Numbered from the stretch's first letter, positions 44,373 through 53,840 are shown. The stretch is 64,000 bases of DNA from Streptomyces sp. BK340 (GCF_007827595.1 NZ_VISR01000002.1:124001-188000), one strand, 5' to 3'. The notes: generated from the sequence alone by a model not told the origin. Translations and numbers: made by a program.

Positions 44373-46424
44373 TCAGGCCAACTGCGCAGGCAGCGGTGCC
44401 GAGTGCGTGACGATCAGGCCCGACACCGCTCGGGTCAGGGCCACGTACAGGCGCCGCAGGCCCGTGCGTTCGTCCGGCTCGCCGTCCACCACCGCCCGGG
44501 GCTCGTCCAGCACCACGTAGTCGTACTCCAGGCCCTTGGCGAGGGAGGCCGGGACCAGGGTCAGCCGGGTCTCGCGGGTGGTCTCCTCGCCCGGGGCCAG
44601 GTAGGTGACCCCGGCCGCGGTCAGGGCCTCGGCGAGCGCCGGGATGCGTGCGTCGGCCGCGATCAGGCCGGTCGAGCCCTCGTTGCCCAGCAACTCCGCG
44701 CAGGCGGCGATCACTTCGGCCGTCTCCGTCGCGGTACGGACCTCGAAGAAGCCCGGGTTCTCACGGACCGAGGCGACCGGGGTGAGGCCGGGGGCGATGT
44801 GGGGGAGGAGGCGGGACGCGTAGGTGATGACGTCCGTGGGGACGCGGAAACCCGCCGTCAGCTCCTCGATGACCCCCTCCCGCTTGCCGAGGTGGGCCAG
44901 TGCCTCGTCCCAACTCCGGGTCGCCCAGGGGGTCGTGCCCTGTGCCAGGTCGCCCAGGACGGTCGCGCTGCCGGTGGTGCAGCGGCGGCCGACGGCCCGG
45001 TACTGCATGGGGGACAGGTCCTGCGCCTCGTCCAGGACGACGTGCCCGAGCGAGTGCGTGCGCTGGGTCAGGTCGGCCGCCTCGTCGATCAGCACCGCGT
45101 CCGCCGCCGACCACCTGGCCGACTTCACGCTGCGCACGGGCTTCGCCCACAGGATCGTCTTCTGCTCGTCCTCGTCCAGGATTCCCCCGGCGTGCTCGGC
45201 GAGGAAGTCGGCCTCCGTCAGCAGGCGCAGGACCAGTTTCGCCGGGTCCACGGCCGGCCAGAGCGCCTTCACGGCCGCCTTCACCGCGCTGTTGCGGGCG
45301 ACCGCGTCCTGCACCCGGTCGTCCGGCGCCTCACCGGCCCGCTCCATCTGCACCAGCACGGCGTGCGCGATCCGCTGCGGCAGGGCCTCGCGGGCGGCGC
45401 CGTAGCGGATGTCCCGGTCGAGCAACTCGCGGACGAGCTCCTCCAGTTCGTACGCCGCAACCCGCCAGCGCCGCGAGCCGCGCACCACGACGACCGGCTC
45501 GGTGGGCATGGTCACGTGGGAGTACAGGGCCCGGCGCAGCACCTCGGCCATCCGGGCGTCACCCTTGACGACGGCGGCGACCGCGTCGTCCGTGCCGCGC
45601 ACCTCCACATGGGCGACCAGGTCGTCCACGGTCGCCTGCTGCACGCTCAGCTCGCCGAGCGCCGGGAGCACCTGCTCGATGTAGTGCAGGAAGGACTTGT
45701 TCGGGCCGATGACGAGCGTGCCGGTGCGGGCGAGCCGCTCCCGGTGGGCGTAGAGGAGGTAGGCGACGCGGTGCAGGCCGACGGCGGTCTTCCCGGTGCC
45801 CGGGCCTCCCTGCACGCACACGGTCCCGCCGAGCCCGCTGCGGACGATCTCGTCCTGCTCGGGCTGGATCGTCGCCACGATGTCCCGCATGGGGCCGACG
45901 CGGGGCCGCTCGATCTCCTGCTGGAGCAGCTTGCTGGTGGCGGCCGCCTCGGCCGGGTCGGACAGGTGCTCGTCCTCGTACGCGGTCAGGTCGCCGCCGG
46001 TGTAGCCGAAGCGGCGGCGCAGCCCGACGTCCATCGGGTCCTTCTTGGACGCGCGGTAGAACGGCTGCGAGACCGGGGCGCGCCAGTCGATGACCATGGG
46101 GTCGCCGTCGCCGTCGTGCACATGCCGCCGCCCGATGTAGAACCTCTCGCCCTCGGCCCCTTCCGCCTGGTCGGCGCCCGGGGCGTGCAGGTAGTCGAGC
46201 CGCCCGAAGAAGAGGGGAGTGTCGCTGAGGTCGGCGAGCGCCTTGATGCGGTCGTCGATCTGGCGGGCGAGCACCTCGGCGTTGACCCAGTTCGCGGTGA
46301 CGTCGCGGATGTCCAGCGCCTCGACGTCCTCGCGCATGGCGCGCAATGCGGACCGGGAGGAGGCGAGGTGGCTGCGCTCCCGGGCGAGCGGGTCGGCGAG
46401 CGGTTCGTGGGCGGGCGTGGACAA
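44373..46424 (-). CDS. helR: HelD/HelR-type RNA-polymerase-associated SF1 helicase
   Basis: 683 residues from a TTG at 46424, with GGAGG seven bases upstream. The N-terminal part is a coiled coil (LARERSHLASSRSALRAMRE). Walker A is CVQGGPGTGKTAVGLHRVAY; Walker B/DExx is GHVVLDEAQDLSPMQYRAVG; helicase motifs continue to the C-terminus (RRLYVALTRAVSGLIV). HelD-family motors remove RNA polymerase from DNA; the streptomycete HelR rescues polymerase from rifamycins. No 19-bp rifamycin-associated element was found upstream; a strong hairpin is present in the leader instead. Confidence 0.85.
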   Translation of the reverse strand: MSTPAHEPLADPLARERSHLASSRSALRAMREDVEALDIRDVTANWVNAEVLARQIDDRIKALADLSDTPLFFGRLDYLHAPGADQAEGAEGERFYIGRRHVHDGDGDPMVIDWRAPVSQPFYRASKKDPMDVGLRRRFGYTGGDLTAYEDEHLSDPAEAAATSKLLQQEIERPRVGPMRDIVATIQPEQDEIVRSGLGGTVCVQGGPGTGKTAVGLHRVAYLLYAHRERLARTGTLVIGPNKSFLHYIEQVLPALGELSVQQATVDDLVAHVEVRGTDDAVAAVVKGDARMAEVLRRALYSHVTMPTEPVVVVRGSRRWRVAAYELEELVRELLDRDIRYGAAREALPQRIAHAVLVQMERAGEAPDDRVQDAVARNSAVKAAVKALWPAVDPAKLVLRLLTEADFLAEHAGGILDEDEQKTILWAKPVRSVKSARWSAADAVLIDEAADLTQRTHSLGHVVLDEAQDLSPMQYRAVGRRCTTGSATVLGDLAQGTTPWATRSWDEALAHLGKREGVIEELTAGFRVPTDVITYASRLLPHIAPGLTPVASVRENPGFFEVRTATETAEVIAACAELLGNEGSTGLIAADARIPALAEALTAAGVTYLAPGEETTRETRLTLVPASLAKGLEYDYVVLDEPRAVVDGEPDERTGLRRLYVALTRAVSGLIVTHSAPLPAQLA

Positions 46425-46460
46425 GGGGGTGCCTCCGGATCTGCTCGTGGCGCGACTGGG

Positions 46461-46490
46461 AGCCGCCCGGTTTCCGTCCGGGCGGCGGCT
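46461..46490 (-). other. Leader hairpin upstream of helR
   Basis: AGCCGCCCGG / CCGGGCGG(C)GGCT stem with a 7-base loop (TTTCCGT), 37 bp before the TTG start. It would form in the helR mRNA leader and may act in attenuation. Confidence 0.45.
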
Positions 46491-46707
46491 CTCCGTAGGG
46501 AGGCGGGCAAGAGCGGAGATTGTAGGTGGGGTGACCGGGAGGAGGCCAACGAATTTCCGTGTGGCGTCCTCCGGAGGTCGTGCCCCCTAGGGGACGTGGG
46601 CCGTCCGGCGTAGGGGTGGGGGTCCACCCGGAGACCTACGCGCGGGCCTCCGGGACTGGCTCTCGAGACCGATGCGTGACCGGGGGGCGAGGTTCCACCA
46701 TGGAGAC

Positions 46708-46890
46708 ATGAGCGCAGCAAGCATCCATACAGCCTCTGTCCGCCCCCCGTCCGGTGCCACGGCCATGGACGGCCCTCATCACCACCCCCTGGGCAACGCC
46801 CTGCGCGCCGTCAAGGTGTTCGTCGAGGCCGCGTTCGGCGTGTTGATCCTCGGCGAGTACGGCGAGGAAGCGGGCATACGCCGTAAGTAG
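46708..46890 (+). CDS. Small conserved protein
   Basis: 60 residues (MSAASIHTASVRPPSGATAM...GNALRAVKVFVEAAFGVLIL then GEYGEEAGIRRK). ATG 46708 follows TGGAGAC. It has an amphipathic helical C-terminal half and no membrane helix of full length. Unknown function; the C-terminal block looks conserved in character. It is followed by the GT87 gene 18 bp on. Confidence 0.6.
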   Translation: MSAASIHTASVRPPSGATAMDGPHHHPLGNALRAVKVFVEAAFGVLILGEYGEEAGIRRK

Positions 46891-46908
46891 CGGCATAGTG
46901 TCACCTCC

Positions 46909-48102
46909 GTGTCGAAACGGACGGTGGCGTCCCGCCCTGCCCTGTTGTCCCTGATCCTGCCCGCGGTCTCTCTCTGCTCCTTCACCGCCCTGTGCGTCCT
47001 GCAGCGGGCCCCGATGGCCGACCTGCTGGTCTACCGGGCCGAGGGCGCTGCCGCGGCCCACGGCGGCGACCTGTACGCCTTCACGGTCACCGAGTGGCGG
47101 CTCCCGGCGACCTACCCGCCCTTCGCGGCGATCCTCTTCGTCCCGGCCACCTGGCTCCCCGTCCCGGCGCTGAAGGCGGCCTTCCTGGCGGGCAACGCGC
47201 TCCTGCTCGCCGGTCTGGTCACCCTCTCGGCCCGCCTGGCCGGCCGCCCCCTGTCCCCGCCCCTCCTCCGCACGTGCGCGGCCCTCGCCCTCTGGCTGGA
47301 GCCGGTCTTCCAGACTCTCCTGTTCGGCCAGGTCAACCTCGCCGTGGCCTGCCTCGTCCTGTGGGACCTCACCAGGCCTCCGGGGGCCCGTGCCAAGGGT
47401 CTCGCCCTCGGCCTCGCGACCGGCGTGAAGCTCACACCCGCCGTTTTCGTGGTCCATCTGTTCCTGCGCGGACGCAAACGCGAGGCGGCCACGGCCGTGA
47501 CCGGCTTCGCGGCCACGGCCCTGCTCGGGTTCCTGCTGCTGCCCGCCGCGAGCGCCGACTTCTGGGGCCGGCGCCTGTACGAGACCGGCCGGGTGGGCAA
47601 GGCGTGGATCGTGGACAACCAGTCCTTACGGGGGCTGGTCGCCCGCGCCCTGGGCGACCCCGCGCCGGGTCCTGCCTGGGCGCTCCCGGCGGCCCTGGTG
47701 GCGGTGATCGTCCTGCGGCTGGCCGCCCGTGCCTGCCGGGAGAGCCACGGCATCCTGCTGGCCGCCTGTGCGGGCCTGCTGGTCTGCCCGATCAGCTGGT
47801 CGCACCACTGGGTGTGGTGCGTGCCGCTCCTCGCGGTACTGCTGGCCGAGGGCCGCACGCTCACCGCCGGGCTCGTGACCCTCGTCTTCACCGCCCGCAC
47901 GATGTGGCTGGTGCCCCACGAGGGCCCACTCGACCTCGAACTGTCTTGGTGGCAGCAGCTGTTGGCGGCCCCTTACCCGATCCTGGCACTCGGGCTGTCA
48001 GGGGCGTGTGCCAACATGATCAGCCGTTGTCCGATCCATTCGACCGAGCAAACGGGGAAACAGGCATGCCCATCTCGAAGCTTCCGTTCCGCAGGGCGGT
48101 GA
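46909..48102 (+). CDS. GT87/DUF2029 polyprenyl-phosphate mannosyl- or arabinosyl-type transferase; TTA codon
   Basis: 397 residues from GTG 46909 with 9-10 predicted membrane helices. The N-terminal loop MADLLVYRAEGAAAAHGGDLYAF bears the acidic residue and is followed by ATYPPFAAILFVPA, the usual GT87 motif. FGQVNLAVACLVLW and LALGLATGVKLTPAVFVVHL are further family blocks. It would move mannose or arabinose from a lipid-phosphate donor to an extracellular acceptor. Codon at 47626-47628 is TTA, so bldA-dependent translation is likely. Its 3' end overlaps the next gene by 37 bp. Confidence 0.85.
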   Translation: MSKRTVASRPALLSLILPAVSLCSFTALCVLQRAPMADLLVYRAEGAAAAHGGDLYAFTVTEWRLPATYPPFAAILFVPATWLPVPALKAAFLAGNALLLAGLVTLSARLAGRPLSPPLLRTCAALALWLEPVFQTLLFGQVNLAVACLVLWDLTRPPGARAKGLALGLATGVKLTPAVFVVHLFLRGRKREAATAVTGFAATALLGFLLLPAASADFWGRRLYETGRVGKAWIVDNQSLRGLVARALGDPAPGPAWALPAALVAVIVLRLAARACRESHGILLAACAGLLVCPISWSHHWVWCVPLLAVLLAEGRTLTAGLVTLVFTARTMWLVPHEGPLDLELSWWQQLLAAPYPILALGLSGACANMISRCPIHSTEQTGKQACPSRSFRSAGR

Positions 48103-48395
48103 GCGGACTGACCGCCGCCGCCGCGCTCGCCCTCGGCGCCACCCTCATGGCCGCTCCCAGCGCCTCGGCGGTCGGCTCCTCCGGCTGCACCAAGAACATC
48201 AAGGACGCGACCTACACGGTCGTCCTGTACGACCACGCCGACATGCACACCGGCCCCGGCAACGGGTACCGGGTCAAGAAGTCCGTGTACATGGGCAACA
48301 AGGTCCGCGTGTACTGCACCGCCAAGGGCGGCTCCTGGTACTACGGCAAGTTCGGCAAGACCTACGGCTGGATGGAGGAGCACGCCTTCTTCTAG
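48066..48395 (+). CDS. Secreted SH3-like domain protein
   Basis: 109 residues. The signal peptide ends in AAPSASA near residue 34 (GLTAAAALALGATLMAAPSA). The mature part has two Cys and a bacterial SH3 pattern (ADMHTGPGNGYRVKKSVYMG; WYYGKFGKTYGWMEEHAFF), the type that binds cell-wall peptides. ATG 48066 follows GGGGAAACAGGC. It overlaps the GT87 gene's end in another frame. Confidence 0.8.
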   Translation: MPISKLPFRRAVSGLTAAAALALGATLMAAPSASAVGSSGCTKNIKDATYTVVLYDHADMHTGPGNGYRVKKSVYMGNKVRVYCTAKGGSWYYGKFGKTYGWMEEHAFF

Positions 48396-48433
48396 GCCGT
48401 ACCCCTCCACACCCCGGCTCTTCGCCGCCCCGC

Positions 48434-50074
48434 CTAGCCCTCCGCCAGGATCTCGTCCGCGTCCACGATCCGGTACGCGTACCCCTGCTCCGCCAGGAAG
48501 CGCTGGCGGTGGGCGGCGAAGTCCTGGTCGATGGTGTCGCGGGCGACGACCGAGTAGAAGTGGGCCTGGTGGCCGTCGGCCTTGGGGCGCAGCACGCGGC
48601 CCAGTCGCTGGGCCTCCTCCTGACGGGAGCCGAAGGTGCCGGACACCTGGACGGCGACCGTGGCCTCGGGCAGGTCGATGGAGAAGTTGGCGACCTTCGA
48701 CACCACGAGCACGCTGATCTCTCCCTCGCGGAACGCGTCGAAGAGTTTCTCGCGCTGCGCGTTGGACGTCTCGCCCTTGATCACCGGGGCGTTCAGATGC
48801 TCACCCAGCTCGTCGAGCTGGTCGATGTACTGGCCGATGACGAGGATCTGCTGCCCGGCGAACCGGCGCACGATCGCCTCCGTGACCTTCCGCTTGGTCT
48901 CGGTGGTCGCGCAGAAGCGGTACTTCTCCTCGGTCTCGGCGGTGGCGTAGGCGAGCCGCTCGGAGTCGGTGAGATTCACCCGGACCTCGACGCAGTCGGC
49001 GGGCGCGATGTAGCCCTGCGCCTCGATCTCCTTCCAGGGCGCGTCGAACCGCTTCGGCCCGATGAGGGAGAAGACGTCGGACTCGCGGCCGTCCTCGCGC
49101 ACGAGGGTCGCGGTCAGACCGAGGCGGCGGCGCGCCTGGAGGTCCGCGGTGAACTTGAAGACCGGCGCGGGCAGCAGGTGCACCTCGTCGTAGACGATCA
49201 GACCCCAGTCGCGGGAGTCGAACAGCTCCAGGTGCGGGTAGACGCCCTTCCGTCTGGTCGTCAGCACCTGGTACGTGGCGATGGTGACCGGGCGGATCTC
49301 CTTGCGGGTCCCGCTGTACTCGCCGATCTCGTCCTCGGTCAGCGTGGTCCGCTTCACCAGCTCGTGCTTCCACTGCCGGGCCGAGACGGTGTTGGTGACC
49401 AGGATGAGGGTGGTGGACTTCGCCTGCGCCATCGACCCGGCGCCGACCAGCGTCTTCCCGGCGCCGCAGGGGAGCACGACCACGCCGCTGCCGCCGTGCC
49501 AGAAGTTCTCCACGGCCTGCTTCTGGTACGGACGCAGCGCCCAGCCGTCCTCGAGCAGCTCGATCGGATGCGCCTCGCCGTCCACGTACCCGGCGAGGTC
49601 CTCGGCCGGCCAGCCCAGCTTCAGCAGCGTCTGCTTGATCTGCCCCCGCTCGGAGGCGTGCACGACCACGGTGTCCGGGTCGATCCGTGCCCCGACCAGC
49701 GGAGCGATCCGCTTGGACTTCAGCACCTCCTCCAGTACCGGCCGGTCGGTGGTGGTGAGGACGAGTCCGTGCGCCGGGTGCTTGCTCAGGGTGAGCCGCC
49801 CGTACCGGTCCATCGTCTCGGCGATGTCCACGAGCAGCGCGTGCGGCACCGGGTAGCGGCTGTACTCCACCAGCGCGTCCACGACCTGCTCGGCGTCGTG
49901 CCCGGCGGCCCGCGCGTTCCACAGGCCCAGCGGGGTGACCCGGTAGGTGTGGATGTGCTCCGGCGCCCGCTCCAGCTCGGCGAACGGCGCGATGGCACGC
50001 CGGCAGTCGTCGGCCCGCTCGTGGTCGACCTCCAGGAGCAGGGTCTTGTCCGACTGGACGATTAGGCAGGACAC
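48434..50074 (-). CDS. XPB/Ssl2-type DNA helicase with an element-altered N-terminus
   Basis: 546 residues. N-terminal helicase-associated domain, Walker A VVVLPCGAGKTLVGAGSM, motif II IVYDEVHLLPAP, and C-terminal helicase domain (QVSGTFGSRQEEAQRLGRVL). It belongs to the actinobacterial SF2 group related to eukaryotic XPB, with a presumed DNA-repair role. It begins VSCLIVQSDKTLLLEV; relatives begin VNGPLIVQSDKTLLLEV by recollection. The first three codons (GTG TCC TGC) and the GGAGG ribosome site come from the integrated element; codon 4 onward is original. Thus integration kept the gene full length but replaced its start and promoter. Confidence 0.93.
   Translation of the reverse strand: MSCLIVQSDKTLLLEVDHERADDCRRAIAPFAELERAPEHIHTYRVTPLGLWNARAAGHDAEQVVDALVEYSRYPVPHALLVDIAETMDRYGRLTLSKHPAHGLVLTTTDRPVLEEVLKSKRIAPLVGARIDPDTVVVHASERGQIKQTLLKLGWPAEDLAGYVDGEAHPIELLEDGWALRPYQKQAVENFWHGGSGVVVLPCGAGKTLVGAGSMAQAKSTTLILVTNTVSARQWKHELVKRTTLTEDEIGEYSGTRKEIRPVTIATYQVLTTRRKGVYPHLELFDSRDWGLIVYDEVHLLPAPVFKFTADLQARRRLGLTATLVREDGRESDVFSLIGPKRFDAPWKEIEAQGYIAPADCVEVRVNLTDSERLAYATAETEEKYRFCATTETKRKVTEAIVRRFAGQQILVIGQYIDQLDELGEHLNAPVIKGETSNAQREKLFDAFREGEISVLVVSKVANFSIDLPEATVAVQVSGTFGSRQEEAQRLGRVLRPKADGHQAHFYSVVARDTIDQDFAAHRQRFLAEQGYAYRIVDADEILAEG
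50055..50065. other. attL core of the integrated element
   Basis: TGGACGATTAG, identical to 63899-63909. Left of it is XPB coding sequence; right of it is the element with its integrase. Confidence 0.9.
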
Positions 50075-50101
50075 ACATACCTCCGGAGATAAGGTCGTCT
50101 C

Positions 50102-51742
50102 ATGACAGAAACAACGCCTGTCACAGCACGGGCTATGCCCCGTGCCCGACGCCGGAAGGGCGTCCCGGCCAGCGCGCCGGGGATGCGCGCCGCTATCTAT
50201 GTTCGCCTATCGCGGGAAACCGACGAGACGACTTCGCCGGAACGCCAGCGCGCGGCCTGTGAGGCGTTGTGCGAGGCACGCGGCTGGGAGGTCGTAGCCG
50301 CCGAGGAGGACATCGATGTCTCGGGCTTCTCGCGCGGGCTCGACCGGCCGGGCCTGCAACGCATCCTGACCAGGCTCGCCGAGCTGGACGTGATCGTGTT
50401 CTTCAAGATCGACCGCCTTGCGCGCTCGACGGTCGACTTCGCGGAGATCATGCGACTCGCCGAGCACCAGAGCGTTGCGCTCGCGTCGGCGACGGAGCCG
50501 CTGGACCTCACGTCGTCCATGGGCCGGGCCATGGCGAAGGTGATCGCGGTCTTCGCCGAGCTGGAGTCCGACACCATCGGCATGCGGGTGTCCAGCGCGC
50601 ACGAGCACCTGCGCCGCGAGGGCCGCTACACCGGCGGTCGGGTCCCGTACGGGTACATGGTCGTCCCCAACCCCAACGGGGCGGGCAAGGTCCTGGCGGT
50701 CAACGAGGACGAGGCCAAGACGATCAAGCGGATCGTGGAGCGGGTCCTGACGAAGGACTCGCTCATGCAGATCATCAACGACCTCAACAAGGAGGGCGTC
50801 CCGTCGCCCGGCCACTCCTCTCGCCAGACCACGGGCAAGCGCAGCGACTCCAAGCAGTGGTACACGACGACGCTGCGGAGCTTGCTGGGTAGCCCCCAGT
50901 TGCTCGGCCAGGTCATCGAGGACGGCAAGCCGATCCTGCGGACGGACGGCCTGCCGCTGGTCAACCGGCCGCCGATCCTCGACACGGATACCTGGCAGAC
51001 GCTCCAGGACGAGTTGGAGCGCCGGGCCAGCCCCGGTGAGAAGCGCCGGGAGGGTACGTCGCTGCTGCGCGGCATCATGCACTGCGGAGTCTGCGGCGAG
51101 CGCATGTACACCTTCAGCGGGCGCAACGGTCAGCTTCGGTACCGGTGCATCGGTCCGCTGAAGTACCGCCAGCGGGCGGCCAAGGGGGAGGAGAAGCAGG
51201 GCGTGAAGTGCTACGGGCCGACCGTGGCCGGGGTGACCACCGAAGAGCACGTCACCGAGCAGTTCCTCGCGAAGTACGGGCACCTCTCCGTGATGCGGAT
51301 GGTCCAGGAGGTGGGCGAGGACTTCCGCCCGCAGATCAGGCAGGCCGAGGAAGCGTTGGCCGACCTGCAAAAGGATCGCTACGACCGGGGCCTGTTCAGA
51401 GGCGACGACGGAGCGATCCGGTACGCGGAGCAGTACGCCAAGCTGGAAGAGCGGCTGGCGACCCTGAAGGAGAGGCAGCGAACGGCGAAGCCGGGCGGAG
51501 TGAAGGCGGAGCCGACCGGAGAGACGCACGCGGAGCAGTGGAAGCGCTCGGACGTGGCTGGTAAGCGAGATCTGCTGTTGAACGCGGGCGGCTACGTGGA
51601 GGTGGCACCCGCGCGGCGTGGCGGCAAGAAGCTGGACACGTCGCGTCTATCGGTCTACTTCGGCGAGGAGGGGCACATGCGGCGGGCGGCAGCGGCGAAG
51701 GAGAGCGAACGGGAGACCGAGGCGGCTGACAGCCAGGTCTGA
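50102..51742 (+). CDS. int: Large serine integrase
   Basis: 546 residues. The resolvase catalytic domain has Ser37 in AIYVRLSRETDETTSPERQR, then FFKIDRLARSTVDF. A recombinase domain follows (GYMVVPNPNGAGKVLAVNED; INDLNKEGVPSPGHSS). A zinc-ribbon domain (MHCGVCGERMYTFSG ... RYRCIG) and a coiled coil (AEEALADLQKDRYDRGL) complete the protein. It catalyses attP x attB recombination. The gene starts 36 bp from the att core, as expected for an integrase beside attP. It is divergent from XPB with 27 bp between the starts. CCTCCGGAG between them gives each strand a ribosome site. Confidence 0.95.
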   Translation: MTETTPVTARAMPRARRRKGVPASAPGMRAAIYVRLSRETDETTSPERQRAACEALCEARGWEVVAAEEDIDVSGFSRGLDRPGLQRILTRLAELDVIVFFKIDRLARSTVDFAEIMRLAEHQSVALASATEPLDLTSSMGRAMAKVIAVFAELESDTIGMRVSSAHEHLRREGRYTGGRVPYGYMVVPNPNGAGKVLAVNEDEAKTIKRIVERVLTKDSLMQIINDLNKEGVPSPGHSSRQTTGKRSDSKQWYTTTLRSLLGSPQLLGQVIEDGKPILRTDGLPLVNRPPILDTDTWQTLQDELERRASPGEKRREGTSLLRGIMHCGVCGERMYTFSGRNGQLRYRCIGPLKYRQRAAKGEEKQGVKCYGPTVAGVTTEEHVTEQFLAKYGHLSVMRMVQEVGEDFRPQIRQAEEALADLQKDRYDRGLFRGDDGAIRYAEQYAKLEERLATLKERQRTAKPGGVKAEPTGETHAEQWKRSDVAGKRDLLLNAGGYVEVAPARRGGKKLDTSRLSVYFGEEGHMRRAAAAKESERETEAADSQV

Positions 51743-51816
51743 CGCCGAAACACCCGGCACACGCAGCGGCGCCCCCACCTCGTCCGCCAGGTGGGGCGTC
51801 GCTGTCTGCGTTCAGG

Positions 51817-52326
51817 TCAGGCGGCGTGCTGGTCGGTGTTGTGCCAAGGGCCGATGACCTTGATAGAAGGGCGGCAATACGACAGCGCCGCACCGTCGCG
51901 GGTTGTGAACTCGACTGTCTCTGCGATCAGTTCGCAGAGGGAGTCCCCGCCCGTCTCGGACAGTGCCGTCCTGAGCGTGGGGACGGACTCTGCCAGGTCC
52001 CAAGAGGGAGAACTGAGGCGGAAGCCGCCAAGGGCATGTGCGTCGGCGAGACGGAACGAGAGTCGAGTACTGGGCTGGGGTTCATAGCGGGGTGCGGCTG
52101 TCAGTAGGCCGGCCTTGATGGCTTCGGGGCCGGAGATGACGACCCGCATGGAGGTCGATCGGGGCAGCACTTCGAAGTGGTCGGCTTCGTGACTGTCGTG
52201 GGATGGCGATCGCCTGCCGAAGAGCTGCCCGATGACCGTGGCGACTTCCGCAGTCCCGGTGGAGACACGCCAGGAGCCCTGGTCGCAGTGAAAGCGGCCG
52301 ACGAACGTCGTCCTGCGGTTGATCAT
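51817..52326 (-). CDS. AICE hypothetical protein, coupled to rep
   Basis: 169 residues (MINRRTTFVGRFHCDQGSWR; MRVVISGPEAIKAGLLTAAP). No recognised motif, signal or membrane helix. Its ATG overlaps the rep TGA, so it is translated with rep. A role in replication or excision is possible (no directionality factor is otherwise visible), but this is a guess. Confidence 0.65.
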   Translation of the reverse strand: MINRRTTFVGRFHCDQGSWRVSTGTAEVATVIGQLFGRRSPSHDSHEADHFEVLPRSTSMRVVISGPEAIKAGLLTAAPRYEPQPSTRLSFRLADAHALGGFRLSSPSWDLAESVPTLRTALSETGGDSLCELIAETVEFTTRDGAALSYCRPSIKVIGPWHNTDQHAA

Positions 52327-53804
52327 GAGAAATCCCCCTCCTGCTTGAGGCGTTGCGTATGGGCTATGTCGTGGCGGACCTGGGCTGCGAGGAACTCCTC
52401 ACCAGGGCGGTAGCCGCTGCTGAGGTAGGTCCAGGAGGAGGCGGTGACGAGGGTCGTCTCGTCGGTGGCGGGGAGGCCGGCGCGGGCGCGGGCGGCTTCG
52501 GCCTGGGCGAGACGCCAAGCGCGGCGGACGTCGCGGAGTGCGCCGAGGGTGGTGGAGTAAGCGCGGGACTTGGTGGAGAAGTGGCCGCGGAAGCCGAGCA
52601 TGTGGGCCCACTTCCAGAGCTTGAGGTGGGCGAGCTCCGGGAGGTGGCCGAGGGCCCAGGCGGTGCGGATCATCTGCCGTACGTGCTGCTGTACGGGCAG
52701 GGCCTTGATGGGTTCGGCCTGTCCGGTGCCGTCGCAGTCGGCGCACACGTCGTGGAAGCGGTCAGGGCCGCGTACGTAGCCACGTCCGGCACAGGGACGG
52801 CACATCAGAGTGCGGTCCACGGTGCCGGTGCCTTCGGCGTTCTTGGTGGCGTACTTGGCGACGTATCCGGCCACCTTGGCGTCTGTGTACTCGGCAACGC
52901 GGGCGTCGGTGAGTTCGCCGTCGCCCAGAGCGGTGATGGGGTCGACCTTGTACCGGCCGCCCCAGGAGATGACGCGTTCGCCGATGGCGTCGGACTCGAT
53001 GGTGAGCCGAGCGCTCTTTACGGCCAGGCCCACGGCAGCGCTCAGAGCGTCGAAGGTGGCCCAGGCCGGGGGCGGGCTGGTGTGTCCGTCGGGGCCGTCG
53101 AAGCGGATCACGGCGTGGAAGTGGACCAGGCCGCGCTTTTGGTACTCGGCGACCTTGGCGAAGGAGACGCGCAGGGCCTGGTTCAGGGCCTTCTGCGTCA
53201 TGCCGAAGTGCTTGGCCAGGGCCCGGCGCAAGTAGGTGGCGAAGCGCGCCCAGAGCTGTCCGGCGTGGGCGTTCCAAAGAACGGCGCCGGTGTAGTCGTA
53301 GGTGGCCGGGTTCAGGGGGGTGCCGAGTTCGGGGGCATCTTCGGCGTGGGTGTCGCCGCAGGCGCAGGGGCGGGGCTTGCCCGCGCCGGTGGTGGGCCGG
53401 TTGTGGACGGGACCGAAGGAGGGGGCGGTGAGGGTGACGAATGCGCGGGGGTGGTCGCGGACGGTTTCAGAGACGTTCTTGCCGCCGGAGAGTCCGGCCT
53501 TGATGAGGTGGTAGGTGTCGGCGGCGTAGACGCGGGAGCAGGCGGGGCAGCGGGAGGAGCGGCGGTTGCCGCAGGTGGTCAGCAGGCGTCCGGAGGGTTC
53601 GTCTTCGGAGCGGTAGGAGCGGACCACTTCGTTGGTGGTCTGGTCGGTGGTGATGGTGAAGCCGTGGAGGTTGACGGGGCTGGTGCAGCCGCGCAGGTCG
53701 CGTACCTGCTGCTGTACGCGGTCGAAGTCGTGGGTGTTGGCCAGTTCGATCAGATCCCGCAGGCCGGGGCTGATCACGTGGCGCAGGTCGAGGGGGCGGC
53801 GCAT
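52323..53804 (-). CDS. repSA: RepSA-like rolling-circle replication initiator
   Basis: 493 residues. CGNRRSSRCPACSRVYAADT is a Cys cluster of the actinomycete Rep family. The metal-binding HUH motif is RGLVHFHAVIRFDG; the likely nicking Tyr is in VAGYVAKYATKNAEG. A second zinc-type cluster is CRPCAGRGYVRGPDRFHDVC and CADCDGTG. It would nick the double-strand origin for AICE replication after excision. Full length. Confidence 0.88.
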   Translation of the reverse strand: MRRPLDLRHVISPGLRDLIELANTHDFDRVQQQVRDLRGCTSPVNLHGFTITTDQTTNEVVRSYRSEDEPSGRLLTTCGNRRSSRCPACSRVYAADTYHLIKAGLSGGKNVSETVRDHPRAFVTLTAPSFGPVHNRPTTGAGKPRPCACGDTHAEDAPELGTPLNPATYDYTGAVLWNAHAGQLWARFATYLRRALAKHFGMTQKALNQALRVSFAKVAEYQKRGLVHFHAVIRFDGPDGHTSPPPAWATFDALSAAVGLAVKSARLTIESDAIGERVISWGGRYKVDPITALGDGELTDARVAEYTDAKVAGYVAKYATKNAEGTGTVDRTLMCRPCAGRGYVRGPDRFHDVCADCDGTGQAEPIKALPVQQHVRQMIRTAWALGHLPELAHLKLWKWAHMLGFRGHFSTKSRAYSTTLGALRDVRRAWRLAQAEAARARAGLPATDETTLVTASSWTYLSSGYRPGEEFLAAQVRHDIAHTQRLKQEGDFS

Positions 53805-53840
53805 GGGTGGCGGGGTCTCCTTTCCGGCGCGAGGGTGGGA

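Noticed and set aside
46425..46707. Rifamycin-associated element upstream of helR
   Set aside because: No GGGGC...GCCCC dyad with the required spacing; CCCCCTAGGGG at about 46581 is too short.
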